Below are positions 23,853-33,876 of a DNA stretch of 35,437 bases, piece by piece. Within the stretch, counting starts at the first letter, position 1. Each line of letters begins with the position of its first letter. The notes beneath the pieces are model-generated. The model saw nothing but the letters and a program-made list of their open reading frames with translations, ran no database searches and was not told the origin of the DNA. This DNA is from an uncultured Lamprocystis sp. (GTDB lineage: Bacteria; Pseudomonadota; Gammaproteobacteria; Chromatiales; Chromatiaceae): the NCBI RefSeq assembly GCF_903933125.1, contig NZ_CAIZIZ010000172.1:1-35437 (forward strand), given 5' to 3'. Made by a program: the position numbers and the translations under genes.

Positions 23853-25971
23853 GTTGCCGTTCAGCCCCGCGGCGCCTCCCGGCGCCGCGGTATTGGCGTT
23901 GCTCAGACGCGAACTGGCGCCCTTTCCCGGCCGTCTGAGCCGGAGTCTGCGCATCACCCTGCTGTGTGTCGTGACGGTCATCGTTTGCATGGCCTTCCAG
24001 GTCCAAGAGGCCGCGCTGGCCGCCTACCTGATTTTCTTCGTCAGCAAGGATGATGCCGGCTCCAGCGCCATCGAAGGCTTCGCGCTGATCATCGTCGTGC
24101 TCCTCGCCGTCGGGCTCGCCTTTGTCGTCACGGCCGCCACGGCCGGGACCCCGCTGTTGCGGGTGCTGACGATGGCCGCGTTGGTCTACGGCGGTCTGTT
24201 CCTGTCCAAGACGTCCAAGTCGGGACCCGTGGCCACTTCGCTGGCGATGGTTCTGGCCATGGCGCTCACGGCTCCGGACCTGGTCGGCTATCCGGAATTG
24301 ATCACCCATGCCTTTCTCTGGATGATCCCGATGGTGCTGGTCCCGATGGGGCTGCTGATCCTGCTCAATCTGCTGGCTGGACGCGACCCCGTCCGACTTT
24401 ATCGGGAGACCCTGCGGCGGCGCTTTGCAGCGGCGGCGGCCCTGCTCGCGTCGCCGGGACCGTCCAGCCGTCAAGCGCTGCTCGCGGCGATGCGCGCCGG
24501 GGATACCGATACCGCGACCTTCCACAAGATGGCGCGGCTGCTCCACCGGCTGCCGGAGTCGGCGCTGGCCGGTCTGGAGGCACTCGAACGGCTGTCCATG
24601 CGGTTGCTGACCGCGTTGGCCGCGTTACCCGCCGGCGAGCTGCGCGCGGGGGCCTGGGCGCGGCTGCGTGCCCTGCGGGCCGTTCTCGATCGCGGTACGG
24701 CGCTGCCGGCGGCGGATCGCGCCGCCGCCCCGGCAGCCGACCGGATCGCCGACGCGGCCGGACAGGAGGTCGACCGGGTACTCACCGCGCTGGCCGGGGT
24801 TGCCGATGGCGACCCCGCGGCAATCGCGCGCAGTCGCGGTGAGACCCCGCCGTCGACCCGCGAGTCGTTCTTCGTTGCCGACGCCTTCAGCAATCCGGAG
24901 TACGCCCGTTTCGCGCTCAAGACGACCCTGGCGGTGATGCTGTGCTATTTGTTCTATGTCAGCTTTGACTGGCCCGGCATCCACACCTGTGTCATCACCT
25001 GTTTCTACGTGGCGCTGAGCTCGGTCGCCGAGACGCTGCATAAACTCACGCTGCGCCTGATCGGCTGTTTCATCGGTGCGGTGCTCAGCTACGCGGTCAT
25101 CATTTTCGGCTTTCCGCACATGCACTCGGTTGGCGATCTGGCTCTGGTCATCGCGCCCCTGTCCTTCGTCGCCGCCTGGATCGCTATCGGCAGCGAACGT
25201 CTGTCCTACATCGGCCTGCAGCTCGCGCTCTGCTTCTTTCTGGCGACCCTGCACGGCTTTGGTCCGTCATTCGATCTGACCATTGCCAGAGACCGGATCA
25301 TCGGGGTCGTCATCGGCAATCTCGCCATCGCCGTCCTGTTCGTCTCGCTCTGGCCGGTCAGTGCCGAGGGCCAGGTCCGTGGGCATTTCCGCGCCGCACT
25401 CGAACGCGTCCGCGCGCTGCTCGGCGCGTCTGCCGACCGCGCCGCCATCGCCCGCGCCGGTGATCGCTTCAACACCGAGTTGAGCGCTGCCACTTCGACC
25501 CTGGACCTGTTGAACTTCGAACCGCGGCGGATTCGGCCCCGACTTGAGCGACAGGCCGCCGCGCGCAGACTCTTCGCGCTGTGCGAGACACTCTATCTGA
25601 CCACGGCCATGCTGGCACAGCAGCGGGTGGCCGACGACGATACGCCGGCCCTGCCGGGCGCGGTCGCGGACGAACTGCAGCGCTGCGATCAGGCGCGCGC
25701 CGACGCCCTGACGAACTTTCTCGACTGGATGCGGGTGAGCGGGACAGACGGGCGCGCGGCGCCAGTGAGCGATGCGCAATCCGACCCGCAAGCCGAGACC
25801 CGATCACATCCGCGGTCCGGCAGCGCCGCGGCGCCCTTCCCCGACCGGAGCCGCCTCCCGGAGCGCGCCGAGCCTGACCTGATCCATCTGCTCGACGAAC
25901 GGGAGCGGCTCTATCGCGCATTCGATGCACTGCTCGCCGACCTGTTCGCGGAGGCACGACATGCCCGCTGA
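23830..25971 (+). CDS. FUSC-family inner-membrane transporter (MdtO-like)
   Basis: A 713-residue fusaric-acid-resistance-type protein. Two blocks of transmembrane helices (about residues 35-185 and 360-515) are separated by a soluble alpha-helical region of about 170 residues, and a second soluble region forms the C-terminus. This is the usual FUSC layout for proton-driven export of aromatic or weak-acid compounds, and the adjacent adaptor and channel support a tripartite pump. The substrate cannot be read from the sequence. The start overlaps the adaptor stop and the stop overlaps the channel start by 11 bases, indicating translational coupling. Confidence 0.88.
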   Translation: MSSSARTELPFSPAAPPGAAVLALLRRELAPFPGRLSRSLRITLLCVVTVIVCMAFQVQEAALAAYLIFFVSKDDAGSSAIEGFALIIVVLLAVGLAFVVTAATAGTPLLRVLTMAALVYGGLFLSKTSKSGPVATSLAMVLAMALTAPDLVGYPELITHAFLWMIPMVLVPMGLLILLNLLAGRDPVRLYRETLRRRFAAAAALLASPGPSSRQALLAAMRAGDTDTATFHKMARLLHRLPESALAGLEALERLSMRLLTALAALPAGELRAGAWARLRALRAVLDRGTALPAADRAAAPAADRIADAAGQEVDRVLTALAGVADGDPAAIARSRGETPPSTRESFFVADAFSNPEYARFALKTTLAVMLCYLFYVSFDWPGIHTCVITCFYVALSSVAETLHKLTLRLIGCFIGAVLSYAVIIFGFPHMHSVGDLALVIAPLSFVAAWIAIGSERLSYIGLQLALCFFLATLHGFGPSFDLTIARDRIIGVVIGNLAIAVLFVSLWPVSAEGQVRGHFRAALERVRALLGASADRAAIARAGDRFNTELSAATSTLDLLNFEPRRIRPRLERQAAARRLFALCETLYLTTAMLAQQRVADDDTPALPGAVADELQRCDQARADALTNFLDWMRVSGTDGRAAPVSDAQSDPQAETRSHPRSGSAAAPFPDRSRLPERAEPDLIHLLDERERLYRAFDALLADLFAEARHAR

Positions 25972-27469
25972 ACGGATCGGCCGCGCCGCGACTGGCCTGC
26001 TGCTGACGCTTGCCCTGCTGGCCGGCTGCGACAGCACCTTGCCGGTTGCCGGACCGACGACGCCGGACCAACCCTGGGTCCTGCCGGATGCGGTGCGGGC
26101 CGATGTCAAGACCGCGTTGGCGCGGTCCGGCGATCAGGAGATACCCGATCGGGCCGCCGTTGGGATACGCGTCGACCCGAACCGCGACTACGCACTCAGC
26201 GAGCTGATCGACATCGCGCAGCGGCACAACCCGGCGACCCGCGTGGCTTGGGAGGAGGCCCACCAGGCCGCGTTGGCCACCGGGACCGCGCGCAGCACCT
26301 TGCTGCCGCGGCTGGCCGCCAGCGTCGTCGGCGGCTATCAGCGGTTGTCGACACCGGTGACCCTGCCGTTGGTCGGCACCAGGACGCTGACGGCCGACGT
26401 GCAGGAAATTATCCCGATCCTGACCGTGGAATGGCTGTTGTTCGATTTCGGCGAGCGGGCCGCCGCGGTCGAGGTCAGCCGCCACCTGGCAACCGTGGCC
26501 AATGTGCAGTTCAACCAGATGCACCAGCAGATCGTTTTTGATGTCAGCCGGGCCTTTCATGCCGGCACGGCGGCCGGGCACAAAGAGGCCGCCGCCATTC
26601 GCGCGCAGGCCGCCGCCAGGCAGATCCTGGCCGCTGCCGAGACCCGTGAGCGGCAGGGTCTCGACACCCGGATCGAAATCGCCCAGGCGCGGCTGCAGTT
26701 GGCCCAGACCGATTTATCGCTGGTGCAGGCGCAAGGCGAAGCCGCCACCGCGCGCGTGGCGCTCAACGCCGCGCTGGGCCTGCCTTACAGCACCAATATC
26801 CGGCTGCGCGATCCCGGCGAGCGCTTGCCCCCGGCCGCCGCCGACAGCCTGGATCAGGTGATCGAGCGCGCGCTGGTCGAACGCCCGGACATCATCGCCG
26901 GCGTGGCGCAACTGCGCGCTGCGGAGGCCGGCGAACGCGTGGCTGCCGCCGGTTATTGGCCCAAAGTGGGGCTCATCGGCGCCCTCTCGACCAATGACAA
27001 CCAATTCAGCTTCAACGGCGGCAGCACCTTCGGCACACCAGTGCAGCAAACCGGTGTGCTCTTGGGCGTCACCCTGCCGCTGTATCAAGGCGGTCTGCGC
27101 GACAGCACCGTGCGCAGCGCCCGCTCGCGTGTCACGGCGGCACAGGCCGCGGTGGCCGGCACCCGCGGTGCCGCCGCCGCGGAAATCGCCGCCGCCTACG
27201 AGGCGCTGCGCACCAGCCTGGCAGCTCATCAGGCCGCCGACGCACTGGTTGCCGCGGCTGCCGTCACGGCGGCGGCCGCGCGCAAAGGTCTCGACCTGGG
27301 GCTCGGCAACCTGACCACGGCGATCACCGCCGAAAAAGACCTGCTGGAGGCCGAAGAAGCGCGCGCCGACGCCCGTCGCGATGCTTTCGACGCCGCTGCT
27401 GCGCTGGCCTTCGTCACCGCGGCCCTGACTGCGCATGCGCCGCTGCAGGACCAGACGGCGACGCTTTAA
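25961..27469 (+). CDS. outer-membrane efflux lipoprotein (TolC/NodT family, MdtP-like)
   Basis: A 502-residue outer-membrane factor. The N-terminus has a signal peptide ending in lipobox LLAGC, so Cys23 should be lipidated. Two repeated halves rich in alanine and alpha-helical heptads follow, the channel-tunnel build of TolC proteins, with the second half starting near the ALVERPDI segment. ATG 25961 is chosen over an earlier start at 25925 because it gives a proper signal peptide and has GAGG seven bases upstream. It is the last gene of the pump operon. The 170 bases behind it show no terminator I can support. Confidence 0.9.
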   Translation: MPAERIGRAATGLLLTLALLAGCDSTLPVAGPTTPDQPWVLPDAVRADVKTALARSGDQEIPDRAAVGIRVDPNRDYALSELIDIAQRHNPATRVAWEEAHQAALATGTARSTLLPRLAASVVGGYQRLSTPVTLPLVGTRTLTADVQEIIPILTVEWLLFDFGERAAAVEVSRHLATVANVQFNQMHQQIVFDVSRAFHAGTAAGHKEAAAIRAQAAARQILAAAETRERQGLDTRIEIAQARLQLAQTDLSLVQAQGEAATARVALNAALGLPYSTNIRLRDPGERLPPAAADSLDQVIERALVERPDIIAGVAQLRAAEAGERVAAAGYWPKVGLIGALSTNDNQFSFNGGSTFGTPVQQTGVLLGVTLPLYQGGLRDSTVRSARSRVTAAQAAVAGTRGAAAAEIAAAYEALRTSLAAHQAADALVAAAAVTAAAARKGLDLGLGNLTTAITAEKDLLEAEEARADARRDAFDAAAALAFVTAALTAHAPLQDQTATL

Positions 27470-27639
27470 GTTCCACTGCTGAGTAGGTGAATCCCCCGAT
27501 AGTGGCCGTCGCATGCCGCGCGTACGATGACGGTTCGATCCAGCAGATCAGGGATCGCGCGTAGACGACAACGGATGATAGACGTGCTGTCGACACACCT
27601 GAACACAGGTTCCAGCCATCTCAGCAGAGGAAACATTCG

Positions 27640-27897
27640 ATGCCTTCAGTACAAACGGTCAGTCGGACAGAAAAAGGGCGCGGCAACGGCGGATATGTCC
27701 AGTCCGCAATCGAGCCGGAGCTTCACACCGTGGGTGATTCGCCGCTCGATGAGACGCTGGCGCAGGCAATCAGCGCGGCCGCCTATTATCGTGCGGAGGC
27801 GCGCGGCTTTGAGCCGGGGCATGAGTTGGAGGATTGGGTTGAGGCCGAGCGTGAAGTCACTGCGACAAACCAGGCCGCGGGCGACATGGACCATTGA
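27640..27897 (+). CDS. DUF2934 family protein
   Basis: An 85-residue protein with the DUF2934 core AYYRAEARGFEPGHELEDW followed by VEAEREV. This small domain of unknown function is common in proteobacteria, often near stress genes. AGAGGAAA before the ATG is a good ribosome binding site. It stands alone between the efflux operon and a convergent pseudogene. Confidence 0.85.
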   Translation: MPSVQTVSRTEKGRGNGGYVQSAIEPELHTVGDSPLDETLAQAISAAAYYRAEARGFEPGHELEDWVEAEREVTATNQAAGDMDH

Positions 27898-28002
27898 TCT
27901 CAGGGGCCTGGTCTTGATGACAGCGTTCGACGGTTTGGCGCGGAGGCCTTGATCATCGTTCCGGCCATCGCGATCGGGAGTCCAAGGCAAGAAAACAAAG
28001 CC

Positions 28003-29920
28003 TTATTCCGGCACATCGTAATAGCTGAGATCCAGATACCCGGCCGCCTCCTTGCGGTGACTGAAGTTCCAGTCCGTGATCCAATCGTAAAAGGGCCACA
28101 GGCGGGCACTGTTGCGCAGGATGCCATAGCGTTCCTTGAAGCGCTCCCAGTCGGCTTGGCTGGTGACCGCGCGCAGTGCAGTGAGGAAGGGCGCCGCCTG
28201 GTCCATGTCCAGTTCGATGAAGAGGTTGGGGAAGCCGTTGATGATCGTGGGGTAAATGCTCAGTGAATACTGGTCCGGCAGCGCCTCGCCATCCTGGTAG
28301 ATTAGCGTGAACTGGGATTTGTAAACACGGTTGACGACCAGTGAATAGACCCGCGATTCCTCCCCCCGATTGAGTCTCAGCAGGATCACGCTCGGCAGGT
28401 AGCGGGTGAAGGGTTGACCCTCGATTACGGTGAGGGTGGAGGCGGCCCGCTCCCAGTCGTCGAAACTGGCGATCGGTGCCCGCCGCTCCAATGGCGGTTT
28501 GCGATCCGGGTTCAGCCGGTCCGGCGGACCGGCGATCACGGGACCCAGGTGCCGCGCGATCTGCTCGACCAGTCCGGTCAGGGGGCGCGCGTCATCGGTC
28601 TGAACCGCGGTCGGCTGGGCCGCTCCGGCGAAGGGAACCAGCAGCAGTCCGAAAGCGCCGATGCCCTGGGTCCAGGTGTGGCGGACCCGGTCGCGGTCGG
28701 CGGGCGGCAGGAGCAGCAGGAAATTATCCTCGAACTCCTGGCGCAGATAATTGAAAAACAGCAGCGTTTTCCAGCAGGAAGCGGTAGCGGGCCTCCGCCG
28801 GGATGGCGCGGAACACACTGAACGGGTTACCAATGCCCCAGGGTGGGTCGAGCGGTGCCTGGGCGTCCCAGTGCGCGCCGGGTCCGTCCGGGGCAAAGAA
28901 CAGATGATCGAGATGGGCGATCTGCGCGCGCTTGAGTCGCCAGACGAACAGGCTCTTTTGCACCGGTGCTCCGGTTTCCTTGTGCAGCCGATACCAGAAC
29001 CGCTGCACCCCGGCGTAAGCCAGGGGATCGTCATAGGGCAGGGCCGTGCCGATGATGGCGACCGGCTCGCCCGGCGGTGTGGACGAGCGAACCAAGCGGA
29101 AGTGCGTCTCCGGGTCCTCTTCGAGCGCCATGGCGGCCAGGTAGACGTGCTCGTAGATGTAGCGCGAGACCAATTGACGGCGCGGGTCCGGATCGTTGAA
29201 GAAAGTCTCCCAGCGCGCCACCGCCGCCGGATGGGCGGCTCGCGCGGTGGCTTGCTGCTCTTGTTCGGTCGGACCTGGCGCGCCGGCACTGATCCAGCGT
29301 GTCAGGGTGTCGAAGTCCTGATGATCGAGCGCCGGCAGTCCAAAGGGCATCCCCTGCGCGGGGTTCTGCGCCAGTTGGGCGTCGAGCGCGGCGACGGTGG
29401 ACGGGCACGCATAGGCGTAGCGCCCGGCATAGACCGGGGCCAAGGCCTCGCGTGAGAAACCCGGCTGATTGAACGCGCTGCCCGCGGCCAGCAGACGGTG
29501 CATCAGCGAGCCGTTCAGGTTCTCCGCGCCGGTGTCATCCTGGGACGGATCTTCAGTCAGTACCGGATAGAAGCCCAGTTCGCGCCATCCGGCGAGGGTG
29601 CCCACCGCATCCATGTCGGTGCGCGGATAGTCCACGAGGTGGGTCGCGTAGGGATTGAGCGCGAAGGCGCCGCGCTGCACGCCCGCGAAGGAGTCCAGCT
29701 TCAGGTTGCAGGGTGAACCCAGGCACCCATGACAGGCGATACAGCGTCGATCGAAGATCGGCTGGATGTCCTGTCCATAGCGCGGCGTTGTGAGCACCTG
29801 CGCCTCGGCCGCCGGGGGCTCGGTGGGGAGCGTCGGTGCCGTGTCGGCCAGAATCGGGGCGCTGCCGGTCAGCGCGGCCAGCAGGACTGCGGAAAGCCAA
29901 GCGAATCTGCGGGTCGACAT
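28003..29920 (-). pseudogene. cti: fatty acid cis/trans isomerase (Cti), internal deletion and frameshift
   Basis: Cti is a periplasmic haem protein that turns cis into trans membrane fatty acids under solvent or heat stress. From the ATG at 29920 (GGAG upstream) the frame gives a signal peptide, the haem motif CIACH within FDRRCIACHGCLGSPC, and typical Cti sequence to ARYRFLLENA, then a premature stop near 28724. A second frame continues from about 28760 with FFNYLRQEFEDNFLLLLPP to a normal-looking C-terminus at 28003. In known Cti proteins these blocks are separated by well over a hundred residues, including the GPVCRGQ block. The total coding length (about 640 codons) is short against about 770. 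A deletion of some 0.4-0.5 kb that also broke the frame explains both. Confidence 0.82.
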
Positions 29921-29970
29921 GGTTTGCTCCGTTCGCGACCTATTGTGGGTCGGTATCTTAGGGACAACAA

Positions 29971-31221
29971 TCAACGCTTCATCAAGAACTGCGCAGCCCG
30001 TTCTCTTATCATCCGCTCGATTGGGTGGCAGAGTTCGGGCTGGTCCGCGAGGAGCCCCGCCGCGATCGGCCATTCTGCAAGAACGCGATCGACCAACGTG
30101 AGCGCCACCTCTGCAAGATCGGCGTTGGCGCCTAACCGGCGATCGAGATCCGCGAAGTTGCCGATATGCACGTCCTCGAATCGGCGCGAGCGCCCAAATC
30201 GCAGCCCCATGTCCTCCGGGCCTTGCCCCGGTGGGCGGTAGACGAAGGTGGCCACCAGGTCGTAGGCTGGCGCGAGCGTCGGGGTGCGCGCGTCGCGGTA
30301 GATCAATGACCAGTTCTTGAGATGGGCATCACCGTTGCCGATAAGCACGTTGAAAGCCAAGCGTCGGGCAAATTCGCGGAGTGCCTCCGTATCGCGCTCC
30401 CGATAGACGAGAGCGCCGATCGTTTCAAAGGAACCGGAGTACTTTCCTTGGCTGCGGTCCGGGTCCGGGTAAAACCCTCGGACTTGCGCCATATCCTCTA
30501 TATGTATCCGCTCTCGCCCTGGTCCCCGGTCAAAGCGGCGCACCGCGTAGGCGAACTCCTCGCCCCCGGGCCACACCCGGTCGGGCAGCGCTGCGACCAG
30601 ATCACGATGCACCAGCCGCACTTCCGGCACTTCAATGCCGACCGTCCCTGCAAGCATCATCATCGCCCGCTCATTGTGCGGGACTTTGGGATGCACCGGA
30701 TCGGGCAGCTTGAGTATCCAATCACCACCCTCGCCGACGCCGGGGACGGTCAGACGGTCTCCCTGGGCCAGCATGGAGAACTTGAGACCTACCCCGGCTA
30801 AAGAGAAAGACCAGAGTCCGGTTGGTGCGTCGCCTGGCTCGGCATCGGCGGGGTCAACCCCCGACAGGTCGACCGGCACCAGGTGGCGGCTGGGGAGGAC
30901 GCGCACGGCACCGGGCAGGTCATGACCGACTTGGGCGAGGAGTTCCATTTCGCGCCGAACCGATGTGTGTCTGGCGCTGGCGATCCAGTCCCGCAGCCGC
31001 CCTTCGGGTAGCAAGTTCGAGAACCAGGGGGGCAGGCGCATCTTGGCCTGGTGGCGTGCGTGCGGATTCTCCTCGAAGCGCAGACCCAGCACGGCACGGT
31101 TGGGGGCGCTCCAGTAGTCTTCCGCGAAGGCGAAGCGGGTAAAGTCGTCGCGGCGGTGCAGGTGGCCGACCAATTGCTCATGGAGATAAACGCAGAACTG
31201 TTCCTCACGCAAGGCTGTCAT
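29971..31221 (-). CDS. HipA-family serine/threonine kinase (toxin-like)
   Basis: A 416-residue HipA-type kinase. Family features in order: an N-terminal HipA_N-like region, the LAGVGLKFSM segment (141-150), the ATP-contact lysine K171 in DWILKLPDP, catalytic loop GNGDAHLKN (295-303) with D298 and N303, and a metal-binding aspartate D321 in PAYDLV. In E. coli HipA phosphorylates glutamyl-tRNA synthetase and causes growth arrest; the target here is unknown. All kinase residues are present. ATG 31221 is chosen because GAGG lies six bases upstream. It overlaps the DUF262 gene by 17 bases, so it is translationally coupled to it. No HipB-type helix-turn-helix antitoxin is seen on either side. Confidence 0.88.
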   Translation of the reverse strand: MTALREEQFCVYLHEQLVGHLHRRDDFTRFAFAEDYWSAPNRAVLGLRFEENPHARHQAKMRLPPWFSNLLPEGRLRDWIASARHTSVRREMELLAQVGHDLPGAVRVLPSRHLVPVDLSGVDPADAEPGDAPTGLWSFSLAGVGLKFSMLAQGDRLTVPGVGEGGDWILKLPDPVHPKVPHNERAMMMLAGTVGIEVPEVRLVHRDLVAALPDRVWPGGEEFAYAVRRFDRGPGRERIHIEDMAQVRGFYPDPDRSQGKYSGSFETIGALVYRERDTEALREFARRLAFNVLIGNGDAHLKNWSLIYRDARTPTLAPAYDLVATFVYRPPGQGPEDMGLRFGRSRRFEDVHIGNFADLDRRLGANADLAEVALTLVDRVLAEWPIAAGLLADQPELCHPIERMIRERAAQFLMKR

Positions 31222-32899
31222 CGCGGTCCTCATCCAGATCGTCCAGATCGAGGCTGTCCAAGGGCGGTGTGTCCTCGAGTTGAGTCTCCGCCATGACCTC
31301 CAGAAAATCGCGCACAATGTCTGCCAGGCGTTGTTGACGGGTGTTGAGAAAGGCGGTTTTGTCACCCTGTGACAGTGCAGAAAGCAGTGTTTCGTCCAAG
31401 GCATGAGAGGCCAGGAACTCGGCAGCATTGCTTTCCCGCTCCAAGGGCGGAGAGACCAACAGGTCGGCCGCGGTGCCTGGGAGTTCTTGATCCAGCACCA
31501 GGATGCGATTGGCGGCCCAAGCGACTTGGTCATTCGGCGCGCGGCTGAAAATGCGCCGCGCGATGGCAGCGGCGGTACCCTCGGATTGAATGGACTCGGC
31601 AAGATCGCTTCGCTCGTAGGGTCGACCAGTCAACAGGGAGCATGGTCGCAGCGCCCACAGGGCCGACAGCACGATCCGGCTCGCGGCGGCACTGGTTCGA
31701 AATCCGGTCAGCGACGGGGGCCGCAGCGTTGCATCGAGCGGGGCGGCGAGCAGTTGCTGGACAGACCCGTTTTCGTCGTTCGCGCTGATGCGTGTTGCCA
31801 GGATCTGCATGGCGTTGGTCCAGCTTGAAGCGAACGGACCCGGACCAGTCATGGCCGCACGCCAGAACCAGCGGCGCAGGAGGATGCAATTGCGTGGCTC
31901 GGGCTCCGGGAAGTGAGCAAAGAAGCGGGTGAGTACCACCAACAGGTACCGATAGGGGAGAAAAGCGAAGTGCGGGACGCCCGCGTCTTCCTGAAGGAAA
32001 ACGATGGCTCGCGAGAGGGCTATGGCCCCCTCTCGATACGCTGTTTCCGCCTGTTCCCCACCAAAATCACGTGCTTTTTGGGTGCTTTCGGAGAACTCGA
32101 CGCGAATATCACGGGTCACATTGCCGCCACGTCTGGCGAGCACGGACCGTAATACCGTGTCATCGTCCAGGAGTCCGAAGCCGCGCTCGGCCTCAATGGA
32201 TTCGGCGATTTGCTGGAAGCGTGACGCCGGCTCCAGAGCGTTTCCTTGCGCGGGGTGCAGGGCGGCAAAGACCTCCGCGCGGCTCAAACGTTTGCCGTAG
32301 TTGTTCATGCGATCGAAGATATCGCGCAGGACCGACTCTTCCTCCTGGCTAACCAGATAGGCCGGGACTTGGTACTCGCGGATCGCCCGTGTGACACGCG
32401 ATGCCTCGTCCAAGCGCTCGCCGGCCTCCGGATGCTCCTTGGTGAACCAGCGAACCAGTCGCTGGAGATCGAAGAGAACGGGCAGGGGGATGAGGTGTCC
32501 CGCGTCCTCCCGGCTCGGATGCCGGAAGGTTTGCTGTTCCAAATCATAGGAGAGGGCGAATCGCTCATCGCGGGAGCCTTCCGCGGAGAGTGCGTTGGCC
32601 AAGCTGGTCAAGCGCTGCTGGCCGTCGACGACCCACCAGCCGTCGTCGAACTGCCGCGCCGGGATACGTAGCCCGCCCAGGTGAATGATTGCCTGCGGTG
32701 CGGGACGAATCCAAAACAGCACGCTACCGATGGGATAGCCCTTAACGATACTGTCGAACAGGCGGCGCACATCCTCCCACTGCCAACGCAGCGGTCTCTG
32801 AAATTCGGGGATGCGGATACGTCCTCTGAGCGTTTCGTCAACCAGATCGACCACGGAGATGGTCTTGGCTACCGGCTGTGAGATCGACGTGTTTGCCAT
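31205..32899 (-). CDS. DUF262 (ParB/GmrS-like) domain protein
   Basis: A 564-residue protein. Residues 15-110 form a DUF262 domain: IPEFQRPLRWQWEDV (31-45) and VDGQQRLTSL (91-100), the motif that defines the ParB-like nucleotide-binding/nuclease fold found in GmrSD-type restriction enzymes and SspE. A long helical region follows to an acidic C-terminus rich in Asp and Leu. No HNH/DUF1524 nuclease motif is visible. ATG 32899 is the likely start. An earlier in-frame ATG at 32926 lies so close to the TATAAT box that it would be leaderless. It overlaps the HipA kinase gene. A defence or toxin-related role is inference from family and pairing. Confidence 0.85.
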   Translation of the reverse strand: MANTSISQPVAKTISVVDLVDETLRGRIRIPEFQRPLRWQWEDVRRLFDSIVKGYPIGSVLFWIRPAPQAIIHLGGLRIPARQFDDGWWVVDGQQRLTSLANALSAEGSRDERFALSYDLEQQTFRHPSREDAGHLIPLPVLFDLQRLVRWFTKEHPEAGERLDEASRVTRAIREYQVPAYLVSQEEESVLRDIFDRMNNYGKRLSRAEVFAALHPAQGNALEPASRFQQIAESIEAERGFGLLDDDTVLRSVLARRGGNVTRDIRVEFSESTQKARDFGGEQAETAYREGAIALSRAIVFLQEDAGVPHFAFLPYRYLLVVLTRFFAHFPEPEPRNCILLRRWFWRAAMTGPGPFASSWTNAMQILATRISANDENGSVQQLLAAPLDATLRPPSLTGFRTSAAASRIVLSALWALRPCSLLTGRPYERSDLAESIQSEGTAAAIARRIFSRAPNDQVAWAANRILVLDQELPGTAADLLVSPPLERESNAAEFLASHALDETLLSALSQGDKTAFLNTRQQRLADIVRDFLEVMAETQLEDTPPLDSLDLDDLDEDRDDSLA

Positions 32900-32934
32900 G
32901 GTTGTTCCCGGTTCCCGGTGTCGCATGTGTATTG

Positions 32935-32940
32935 ATTATA
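32935..32940 (-). promoter_or_regulatory. -10 box of the DUF262-hipA transcript
   Basis: A perfect TATAAT on the minus strand, 35 bases before the ATG at 32899. No good -35 match is seen at the usual spacing, so the promoter may need an activator. The 125 bases beyond it to 33065 contain no gene. Confidence 0.45.
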
Positions 32941-33065
32941 GGGTACCATGCGTGGCATCACCTGGGAACGGTTTGTGTTATTGCTGCCCTCTGGGAATCC
33001 TGCGACATCATGCAACTGCGAGAGCGAAAACCGTGGTTACCTCCCGGTTTCACCTGCTTTGAAAA

Positions 33066-33599
33066 TCAGCGTAAGCCTCCGTACCTGCCTTGCTCAATGC
33101 TGGTGATGATGCTGCTGCTCACGCGAATTTCGTAGGAAAAGTGACCGGGGCCAGCATTATAGAACCATGTCTCGTAGGCCGGGCGCGTGACTGTCTGGGT
33201 TCCGGTTTGTACTTGGTAGCCATTTTTATCGTATGAATAGACTGGCTTTTCGGTCGAAGAAGCTGCGGTTTTTGATATACTGTCGGGTGATCCGCAAAGA
33301 GTGACCAAGCGGGCGACGCTGTCGCCTTGGGATAGCAGGTCGCCGGAACAGCGCAGAATCGGCGGGAAGCGCGACTGCATCTGCCAGGCGCCACTCTCCG
33401 CGGGAACGATTCCCCACAACAGGGCCACGGCAGAACCGGTAATGAGGGTGTGCAATACGCGTTGTACATTCTTAAAACGTAATGACGGGTGACGCGGGTT
33501 CTCCTTGAGGATCTCGTAGCTCCTGCGGGCAATTTCCTGAATCGGCAGCGGCAACGCATAGAAGCGATTCCAGAAACGCGCGGTCGTCTTATGCTTCAC
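33066..33599 (-). CDS. truncated RelE/HigB-type toxin fused to a DUF2845 protein
   Basis: A 177-residue chimeric frame. Residues 1-45 (MKHKTTARFW to LRFKNV) are the N-terminal part of a small RelE-superfamily toxin and overlap the antitoxin stop by ATGA, the normal operon geometry. The rest of the toxin, with its catalytic residues, is missing. From about residue 46 the frame reads a hydrophobic stretch (TGSAVALLWGIV) like a signal peptide. A DUF2845 domain follows, with LRCSGDLLSQGDS and LCGSPDS and a C-terminal beta-rich part ending IEQGRYGG. The junction near 33465 is in frame. An alternative start for the DUF2845 part would be a TTG just after it, without a ribosome binding site. The toxin should be inactive. 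Confidence 0.75.
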   Translation of the reverse strand: MKHKTTARFWNRFYALPLPIQEIARRSYEILKENPRHPSLRFKNVQRVLHTLITGSAVALLWGIVPAESGAWQMQSRFPPILRCSGDLLSQGDSVARLVTLCGSPDSISKTAASSTEKPVYSYDKNGYQVQTGTQTVTRPAYETWFYNAGPGHFSYEIRVSSSIITSIEQGRYGGLR

Positions 33600-33796
33600 A
33601 GGTCGCCTAGATTCCCTGCTCTTTTCTCTTCAAGGGCTTCTTCGATAAGGAAATCAAGCTTTCCAGCGTCAGAATCTCGTTCGATTTCTTCGTCCCAAGA
33701 CTGCCAGTCACGCTCGGACAACCAGTGTGATAGCTTCATGTATTCCCGGTGCGGCAGGGCCTCGATCTCTGATTTGAGTTCTTCAAATGTTCTCAT
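33596..33796 (-). CDS. antitoxin of a RelE-type toxin-antitoxin pair
   Basis: A 66-residue acidic protein. It has the pattern of small antitoxins that precede such toxins, with SHWLSERDWQSWDEEIERD, then LDFLIEEALEEKRAG and a final GNLGDL. The start is supported by GAGG nine bases upstream. Its stop overlaps the start of the truncated toxin at 33599. With the toxin broken, it is an orphan antitoxin unless another copy exists elsewhere. Confidence 0.72.
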   Translation of the reverse strand: MRTFEELKSEIEALPHREYMKLSHWLSERDWQSWDEEIERDSDAGKLDFLIEEALEEKRAGNLGDL

Positions 33797-33857
33797 GTAG
33801 GAAACCTCAATTGCTGCTCGGGCTGTTGGCTGTCCCCGGAACTAAGTGTAGGGTCCA

Positions 33858-33876
33858 GTTGAACGAATGGTTAGGC
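33858..33876 (-). other. attC-like half site at a gene stop codon
   Basis: On the minus strand GCCTAACCATTCGTTCAAC contains the stop codon (TAA) of the hypothetical gene. It matches the way integron cassette genes end in the RYYYAAC core followed by a CGTTCAA block. The matching right half ending GTTRRRY is not found within the next 90 bases, so the site would be truncated. It may be a chance match. Confidence 0.3.

Noticed and set aside
23614-24546. Reverse-strand open frame over the adaptor-FUSC junction
   Set aside because: Glu/Gln/Arg/Gly-rich shadow of two overlapping efflux genes on the plus strand.
27984-28004. AAGGC/GCCTT hairpin between the DUF2934 gene and the cti remnant as a terminator
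   Set aside because: The stem is only 5 bp, the A/T-rich tract is in the loop and not after the stem.
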